Origin: Tillandsia leiboldiana
Taxonomy: Eukaryota; Streptophyta; Magnoliopsida; Poales; Bromeliaceae
DNA length: 64,000 bases
Assembly (NCBI GenBank): GCA_029204045.2
Contig: CM055064.1
Coordinates: 9,126,323-9,190,322 of the forward strand
Direction: 5' to 3'
Numbering within the stretch: position 1 is the stretch's first letter; every line of letters begins with the position of its first letter. The translations under genes were made by a program, and so were the position numbers. The notes beneath the pieces were generated by a model. It saw only the letters and a program-made list of their open reading frames with translations, was not told the origin of the DNA and ran no database searches. Below, one piece after another: positions 57,257 to 64,000 of the stretch.

Positions 57257-60019
57257 TGTCACGCCCCGGGGGTTCTAAATGAGCGAAAAAACGTGTATCT
57301 TTTTTTTTTGAAATTAACCTTGCCCCCGGTGCGCGCCAGACCCGCCACATATACAAATTCACTCCACAAACGGACGAAGTCTCCTTTGTATATGTACGGC
57401 GTTCCAAACATGACCTACACTTTAACCATGCAGTCACAAAGCAATCAAAAGGAGAGATCACACTTAACCCTAACTATAATTACCACAACAAGGTTGAAAG
57501 GATAAATCCATAGTTTTGAAAAACAGTGTCCACACGACACTCGGTTTTAAAAACGTTTTCGCAATTCTCTTTTAGGCGGCAATATAACATGAAAGGATAA
57601 ATCCACGGGTTTGGAAAGCAGTGCCCACACGACACTTAGTTTGAAAACATTTTCGGAACCATTTTGCTATTAGAAAACACGCCGCATACAAGTCTAAGAA
57701 AACACAATTACAAGATGTCGTCACTAAGTTAAGATCTCAACCCAACGTCCACATTATTCCACCAACAAGCAAACACAAGCTTACTAACCAAAAGCAATAG
57801 AAAGATAACCGAAAGTAAATAAACATTCGTCAGCCTCAAACGGCTAAGGTCCTCTAAACGCTGTCTCACCGTCGTCCCGGTGCCCACCCCTCTTCGGACC
57901 TGTCACAGTGTGGGTAGTCAGTGACAAATAAAGTAGATGAAAAACAGATAAATGCTATAAATACTGTAATGAACAAACCGATACACCAGAGCCATCCACT
58001 TCCCCTTCATGACTCGCTGTATCCCCTGTTAAAATCATGCTGGGCACCTACCCCAGGATTACTTCGCTTATTCCTTGGTGCTTTTAACCCCTCTACTACA
58101 CAAGAAGCAGTCGCCTCACCGCGAGGAGTCCCCATCATCACACATTGTGGGGTACATGGGTCAACGTACCATCTTTCCGAAAAAATACACCCTGTGCGGT
58201 GGCCAGACCGTCGGTGTGCATGTAAGCAATTATGAGCATATATGCTGAAACTGGCGTGTAATAAGGCACCGCGACTTTCGTCGCCACAGTTACAGATAAA
58301 AACGGGATTCTCATGCAATGGGGTTAGACAGTTTACAAAAGATACATCTACTTTATTTTCACAAGTTACACAGGAACGATAAAACACCGGAAATGCCAAA
58401 AGGTACCCACCTCGAAATGTGTTGACCAGAACATCTGGGGCTGCAACTCGCTCACGATCGGCACCCGGACCTAAGAAAGTCCCCCAAAAGAACAACAGGT
58501 CTGACTGAATTGAATTCTTGTAAAGGTACGGAACCCAAAACTCCTCGCGATGGACGACGGGGCCGCATGCGACACGGCTGCGCGGTCAAACTCCCCGCAC
58601 ACCGCTCGCGAGCGGCGCCCCGCACGGTATTGGCCTCGCGGCGCGTGCGCTGCTTGCGGGAGGCACCCCGCGCGGTACCTGCCCGCCCGGGTGCCGTTGC
58701 TTGCGGGCGGCGCCCCGCGCGGCATTGGGCCGCATGCGCGCGCCGCCTGCGGGTGGCACCCCGCGCAGCACCTGCCAGCGCGGGTGCCGCAGCCCTCGGG
58801 CGGCGCCCCGCGTGGCACTAGGCCGGGCGGCGTGCGCCGCCTCCGGGTGTCGCCCCGCGCGGCACTAGCCCGCGCGGGTGTCTCAGCCAGTGGGCGGCGC
58901 CCCGCGCGGCACTTGGCCGCGCGGCGAGCGCCGCTCGAGGGTGGCGCCCCGCGCGGGTGCCGCAGCCCGCGGGCGGTGTGCCGCGCAGCGCGCGCTGCTT
59001 GCGGGTGTCGCCCCGTGCGGCACCAGCCCGCGCGGGTGCCGCAGCCCGCGGGTGGCGCCCCGCGCAGCACCTGCCCGCGCGGGTGCCGCAGCCCCGCGTG
59101 GCACCTGCCCGCGTGGGTGTCGCTGCCCGCGGGCGGCGCCCCGCGCGGCACTAGGCCGCGCGGCGCGCGCCGTCTCCGGGTGTCGCCCCACGCGGCACCA
59201 GCCCGCACGGGTGCCGCAGCCCGCGGGCGCCCCACGCGGCACCAGCCAGCGCGGGTGCCGCAACCCGCGGGCGGCGCCCCGCGCTGCACTAGGCTGCGCG
59301 GCGCGCGCCGCCTGCGGGTGGCGCCCCACGCAGCACCTGCCCGCGCGGGTGCTGCAGCCTGCGCGCGCCGCCTGCGGCTGTCGCCCTGCGCGGCACCAAC
59401 CCGCGCGGGATTAGGCCGCGCGGCACGGCGGCGGCGGCGGCTAAACGGAAAACGATGAAACCTTAACGAATACCGAAAAAGGAACTTCGCTTACCACGAT
59501 CTCGTCGAAGAAGATGATCCGCTCACACTTCCGCCTCCGGCACGTTGTTCGGAAGCGATCGGACTCCTCCGCTTTCTTCTTCTCTCATTTTTTTTCCTCC
59601 GGTTAGGGTTTTCTTTGCTCTTTTCTTTTTTTTTCTCTCCGGCTAGGATTTTCTCTTTTCTTTCGTGAAAAACCGATTTTTCTCTTGGTATGTACCGTAA
59701 AACCCACATTCTGGTATTTAATATTTAATAATAATTATTTAATCGCAAGAGATAATTTCTCATCCCCTCGAAAAGTGTGCCCGATCTTTTGTATGGATTC
59801 CGATGCACCCTTCGATTACCGCGATCTTCAAAACCCCTTTCAGGGGGATCCGTAAGTCGGAATCCAGATCCGATCACACCGCCGTTCATTGTTTTTCGAG
59901 CTCTATCACAGAAAAATACCCGCACCGCATGATAGTCAACTTAGGAAAACTCGATAATTCGATTTTCCCTAACTTTTAATTTACTAGTAAAACGATACAC
60001 AAAAAGTCATGATATTACA
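57257..60019 (-). mobile_element. I: solo LTR of the E family, minus strand
   Basis: On the minus strand it starts TGTAATATCATG (60019) and ends CCCGGGGCGTGACA (57257), like the LTRs of E. No interior or second LTR is present. Flanks are TGGAT (57252-57256) and CGGAT (60020-60024), a target duplication with one change. It carries a GC-rich array at about 58545-59440. A solo LTR is the expected result of recombination between the two LTRs of an element. Confidence 0.88.
58545..59440 (-). repeat. GC-rich array in solo LTR I
   Basis: Imperfect units of the GCGGGTGCCGCAGCCCGCGG type, in the place where the LTRs of E have their array. Open frames on both strands here are a by-product of composition. 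Confidence 0.8.
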
Positions 60020-61722
60020 CGGATCCGCAGCCCGAATCCTTTATTATTTTCTTTTTTTGGATTTCAGGTATAAATATCCCTCCTCAGGCTTTATTTGCGG
60101 GATTTTTGAGCTGGTTTCTGGGGCACCCTTCGACAGGGAGTTTCTTCGTCGAGTCTTCTTCGCGTTTTGGCAACCTGGAGGATTTTTAGACGCCGTTTCA
60201 TATTTTTCTGCCCCGACTCCGCGAGCTTCGACGCTTCTCCGACACCGATCTTTTCTGTCGACTCTTCGTCCGCGAGCTCCCCCGAGCTGAGTTCTTGGAG
60301 TTTTTTGCCGATTTTTGCGGCGATGTTTCCTTGAGAGGTAGATCTTCGATTTTCGTATGTACTAGTCCTCTTCGTTTTGGTTTTTTATGAGGTTTCACAG
60401 CACGTCTTCGGACCCCTCTTTTTCTTTGGTATATTCTGGACAGCGGGGGAGTTTTTATGCATTTTCTTAGCTGTTTGTTGGCGGAATTGGAAGTTTCAGG
60501 ACTAGATTTCTATCTACTCTTTGGGAGGATCGCAGCCGTATTTTCCTTGGAATTTTTGGAGGGCATCTCGCAGGAGGTATTTTACTGTTTTGTGGGGAGA
60601 TTTGCGGCAATGATGTCGTTTTGTGTATTTGGATCTAACCGCGGTGTTTGGCTTGTATCTCAGTGACCGGGAGGAGTTTTTTTGTGTTTTATACTTCGTT
60701 GGAACCATGGGGACCTGAGGATCGTTCACGTCTAGTTTCGGCTCATTCGGATTCCAAACCGACGAGCGCATCCAGGATGGTTTGTTTTCCTCCAAAACAC
60801 CGAACTTCTTATTAATTCTAGTATGATAGGACTCAGCATGCTAGTATAGGTGATATTATTGTTGTATCATGTTATTGATAGAATTGTGGAACTTTGACTA
60901 GCACCCAATCATACGTTGCATGATTTTGACCAGACTAGTAGAAAACCCTCACTTGGGCTAGTTGTTGTATTTAGACATCCCTACACACTTTATTATTGCT
61001 TTCCTGCAGATAGTGTTTCTCCTCGCCCGGGTAGTGGGCCGAGTGGTCGGGATAGTGTAGGATGCATGTTGCGCTCGTGCCTGGGGGCCGAGTGGAGTCT
61101 AGTAGCTGAGGTCAGTTCAGGACTAGAGTTGGGGAGCCGTGGGTAGACAGTGGTCTCGAGCCGTGGAGTTTTTAGCTGATGTTGTTAGTGATGATCGAGG
61201 TTGTTGCCGATCTGATTGATCGTGGATTTGGATTATAGCCTGCAGGAGCCATATATATTGAGCTCAATAGAGATGCGCGGATACTTTCCTCGGTGGGGTC
61301 GCTCCCCTCGAGTGCCGCTCCGGAGCTAGGCCTGTTACTTTGCTATCGCGACTTGTCGATGCAGTCCGCGTGGGACACCCTATGTAAATCCCGTCCTTTT
61401 GTGGAAGTGTGATACTAGGTGGGCGCAGGTTTGACTGGACCCTATGTGGCAGTCAGGATGATTGGGTTGATTGAGTATATCGAGTAGATGCATATTTATC
61501 ATCTGGATTATCCATTGAGTATTACAGATAGAGGTGTGGTGGCCCAAATCCCCGTGTAAGTTGTCCACGTGGTCCGCGATGAGAAAACACCAATTATTGG
61601 TGTATCGAGTCCGTAACGCGTCAAACGGACACGAAAAATAGACTTAGCGCACGAAAATACTGAAAATAGGCTTATTGGGCTCAACGGGCCCATTTTGGCT
61701 ACAGGCTGGTCCACGGGCCCGG

Positions 61723-62400
61723 GCAGTAAGTCAGTGCGGGAGTACCTCTAGGAGTTCACGCAGTTGCTTAACTGTGTGCCCTTTGTCGCCCGCGACGAGC
61801 CACACCAGGTCCATCTGTTTGAGAGTGGACTTCGAAGTGAGATTTATACCCTAGTGCACGCTTAGAGGCTTCAGACTCTCGATGAGGCCATTGAGCACAC
61901 CATATAGGTGGAGTGGGGCGACGCTGTGGTTGCCCGGAGAGGGGGATTGGCCGCGCAAAGTTCTGAGAGAAAGCGGCCAGCACCTGAGGATGGGGGACAG
62001 GCCAGTTCTTGGAAACCGCCATTACCGCCACGGCCTCAGTTTCATGCCATGGGCATTCTGATCGGCAAGGGCCTGGTGGATCCGAGAGACCACCGCAGTA
62101 GCAGCAGCAGTGATCGTAGTCTCAGCAGCAGCAGAGGTCATAGTCACAGTCACAGTCGTAGAGATCGCAGCAGCAGCAGCAGCGGAGACAGCCACAGTAT
62201 TCTGAAAGGTGTATCTTTTGTGGGGGTCAGCATTTTTCCAGTACTTGTGATCAGCGATGGGGATGCTGCTATGGTTGTGGGCAGTCTGGGCACTGCGAGC
62301 TTTGTGCCCCTTTTCGACATCGGCAGCACCCTCTTCTGCATCAGCTCCTATTGCATCTCAGCAGAGGTTGACGACTCAGCGACCATATGTTCCAGTTAGC
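61723..62400 (+). pseudogene. gag: Element J gag, C-terminal part
   Basis: The frame from about 61725 gives the end of the capsid (a LNCVPFVARDE-type motif, then an LRSEIY motif), parallel to E. It contains TAG at 61749, 61863 and 61905, all plausibly former CAG. After a Ser/Arg- or Gln-rich low-complexity run (CAG repeats, 62097-62185) two Cys-rich motifs, including a CX2CX4H zinc knuckle, lie at 62210-62305 in a different frame, so there is at least one frameshift within the segment. Confidence 0.8.
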
Positions 62401-63521
62401 GAATCTCCTTCTTCCCACCCTTCTGACCGCCGACCACCATCTCAGAGCGGTCGTGTTTATGCAGCTCAGGTGGAGGACTTTTCAGCAGCAGACCATGCGG
62501 TGGTAGGTATCATTTTACTATCTGGCATTAGAGTTCGCACTTTATTTGATACTGGAGCATCTCATTTATTTATTAGTAGAACATTCGCATCGTTGCATGG
62601 GTTAGAGGTCAGGCGGTTACCACGTGCACGAGAGGTTCAGATTTCATATCATACTCTGCACGTGGAGGAGTGTTGTTGGTCCTGCCCTGTGCAGCTTGAG
62701 TCCTGGATTATGCCAGCAATCCTGTTGGTCTTGAGTCAGCTGCGGGATTTTGATATAGTGCTCGGGATGGACTGGCTGGCTCGGTACTTCGCGACGATTG
62801 ATTGTACCGCGAGGACGGTAACCTTCAGCGAGCCAGGCCAGGAGGTGTTCGTGTACCATGGATGCCGGAGTACCCTTTTCGCCACTATGATTTCGACTTC
62901 GAGGGCGAAGCAGATGATTCGCAGGGGATGCGTAACCTTTTTGGCCAGTATGGTTGAGGGGCCTACGGCGGCACCGGAACTTGGGGATATCCCTATTGTT
63001 CGCGAGTTCCCAGATGTTTTTCCACCGGAGTTGACAAGTATGTCGCCGGATAGGGAGATTGACTTTATGATTGACGTAGTTCCGGGAACTGCGCCAATCT
63101 CTAAGACACCCTACCGGATGGCACCGGCAGAGCTGTGAGAATTAAAGGCGCAACTCCAGGATTTGATGGAGAAAGGTTTTGTTAGACCTAGTGTGTTGCC
63201 TTGGGGAGCGCCGGTGCTATTCGTGAAGAAGAAGGATGGCTCACTTCGACTGTGTGTGGATTATCGGGAATTGAATAAAGTGACCATCAAGAACAAGTAC
63301 TCTTTGCCGCGGATTGATGATCTTTTTAATCAGTTGCAAGGGTCTTGTGTCTTTTCGAAGATTGATTTGCAGTCTGGTTACCACCAATTGAAGGTGAAGG
63401 CCGAGGACATTTCGAAGACAGTATTCAGGATGCGGTACGGGCATTATGAGTTCACCATCATGCCTTTTGGATTGACTAATGCCCCTGCCGCATTTATGGA
63501 TTTAATGAACAGGATTTTTGG
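62401..63521 (+). pseudogene. pol: Element J protease and first part of reverse transcriptase
   Basis: Open frame from 62257 with the protease active site DTGASH at about 62548. After the MVEGPTAAPELGDIP linker the reverse transcriptase begins; a TGA at 63136 interrupts it where an Arg codon (CGA) would fit. The VDYRELN, LPRIDD, KIDLQSGYHQ and FGLTNAPA motifs all follow in order. A missing base near 63518-63521 shifts the frame just before the catalytic box. Confidence 0.9.
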
Positions 63522-64000
63522 CCGTACTTGGATCGGTTCGTAGTGGTGTTCATCGATGACATTCTGGTTTACTCCCAGAGCGATGCTGAGCGTGAGGAGC
63601 ACTTGAGGATTGTGCTGCAACTTCTACGAGAGAGGAAGTTGTATGCCAAATTGGTAAAGTGCGAGTTTTGCCTCCGGGAGGTGGTTTTCTTGAGCCGTGT
63701 AATTTTCGCCACAGGTGTGGTAGTGGACCCGGCGAAGATAGAGGCAGTCCAGGATTGGCCCCGACTGACGACGGTTACTGAGGTGCGTAGCTTTATGGGT
63801 TTAGCTGGATATTATCGTCGGTTTGTGGAGGGCTTCGCGAAACTCTCCACACCCCTCACTCGTTTGACTCGTAAAGGAATCAAGTTTATTTTGAGCGAGG
63901 AGTGCCAGAGGAGCTTCGAGGAACTGAAAAGTAGATTGATGTCAGCTCCTATCATTTTCCTCCCCATTATGGGGAAAGGATATGTGATCTACACCGATGC
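63522..64000 (+). pseudogene. pol: Element J reverse transcriptase, continued, and start of RNase H
   Basis: Open to the end of the window. The catalytic FIDD box is at 63549-63560, followed by the KCEF, VDPAKIEAV and GLAGYYRRFVEGF motifs of gypsy elements and the first RNase H residues (YTDA at the end). Unlike E, this element keeps the catalytic core. Confidence 0.9.

Larger units (their letters stand above)
56875..61534 (+). repeat. H: plus-strand gypsy LTR fragment, interrupted by solo LTR I
   Basis: The parts 56875-57256 and 60025-61534 join to give a sequence that parallels the LTR of G on the opposite strand: GC-rich U3, TATAAATA at 60069-60076, leader, then the region with TAGCACCC, CTCGCCCGGGTAGTGGGCCG and GTGGGGTCGCTCCCCTCGAG words. 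Its first ~140 bases are missing at 56875, which fits insertion of G at that point with the remainder beyond the left edge. At 61534 it is cut by the start of J. No coding sequence is present. Confidence 0.8.
61535..64000 (+). mobile_element. Element J: Ty3/gypsy element, 5' part, runs off the window
   Basis: Begins TGTGGTGGCCC, the start type of the G/H LTR family, directly after AGAGG (61530-61534), which should be its target duplication. Only the first ~188 bases of LTR are present; the sequence then passes directly into gag at about 61723, so the rest of the LTR, the primer-binding site and the start of gag are deleted. Gag, protease and reverse transcriptase follow. Confidence 0.8.

Overview
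The window looks like a stretch of large-genome angiosperm (flowering plant) chromatin made almost entirely of LTR retrotransposons inserted into one another. I could not identify a host protein gene, tRNA or rRNA. The plant assignment rests on Ty1/copia gag-pol of Sirevirus type, Ty3/gypsy gag-pol ending in a chromodomain-like tail with very long LTRs (2.4-4.4 kb, Tekay/Del-like), and primer-binding sites of the plant tRNA-Met type (TGGTATCAGAGC or one-base variants). All assignments come from reading the sequence; no database search was run.

Layout, from outermost to innermost. H is a plus-strand gypsy LTR fragment (56875-61534). It is interrupted by G, a minus-strand gypsy element whose 5' LTR occupies 45585-56874 and whose body continues left. 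A, a plus-strand Sirevirus-like copia element (3' part only: 1-999, 32771-32965, 43623-45518), sits inside G just past its primer-binding site. B, a second full-length copia element of the same family (1000-32765, target duplication CTATG), sits inside the third ORF of A. C, a gypsy-type non-autonomous element (9977-30359, duplication CTATG), sits inside the third ORF of B. D, a young non-autonomous gypsy element (13783-23062, duplication GAGTG/GAGTT), sits inside the 5' LTR of C. This gives six nested layers: H, G, A, B, C, D. Side insertions are E (32966-43617, duplication CTTAG) in the 3' untranslated region of A, F (47001-55887, minus strand, duplication AAATC) in the LTR of G, the solo LTR I (57257-60019, minus strand) in H, and J (61535 to the window end) in H.

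The most notable biology is in the copia pair A/B. Both carry a third ORF between pol and the 3' LTR. In B it is preceded by what looks like its own promoter: a TATA box behind copies of the palindrome GATCCGGATC, which also forms an eight-copy array upstream of the TATA box in the LTR. In both A and B the ORF is preceded by an apparent leader intron of exactly 382 bp, after which its ATG is the first available start. B's ORF3 has a central domain resembling the 'putative plant transposon protein' family; A's ORF3 lacks it. In A's LTR seven of the eight palindromes have turned over to a CAGTCCGGAC-type sequence.

The gypsy elements are mostly defective. E keeps its whole gag-pol in one frame with no net frameshift, but lacks the reverse transcriptase catalytic core in an apparent in-frame deletion and has eight stops, mostly TAG where relatives have CAG. 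C, D and F have degenerate interiors, and in each the LTRs are as long as or longer than the interior. D is nearly identical between its two LTRs, so it must have moved recently using enzymes supplied by another element. Several LTR families carry GC-rich tandem arrays placed just downstream of a splice-donor-like site.
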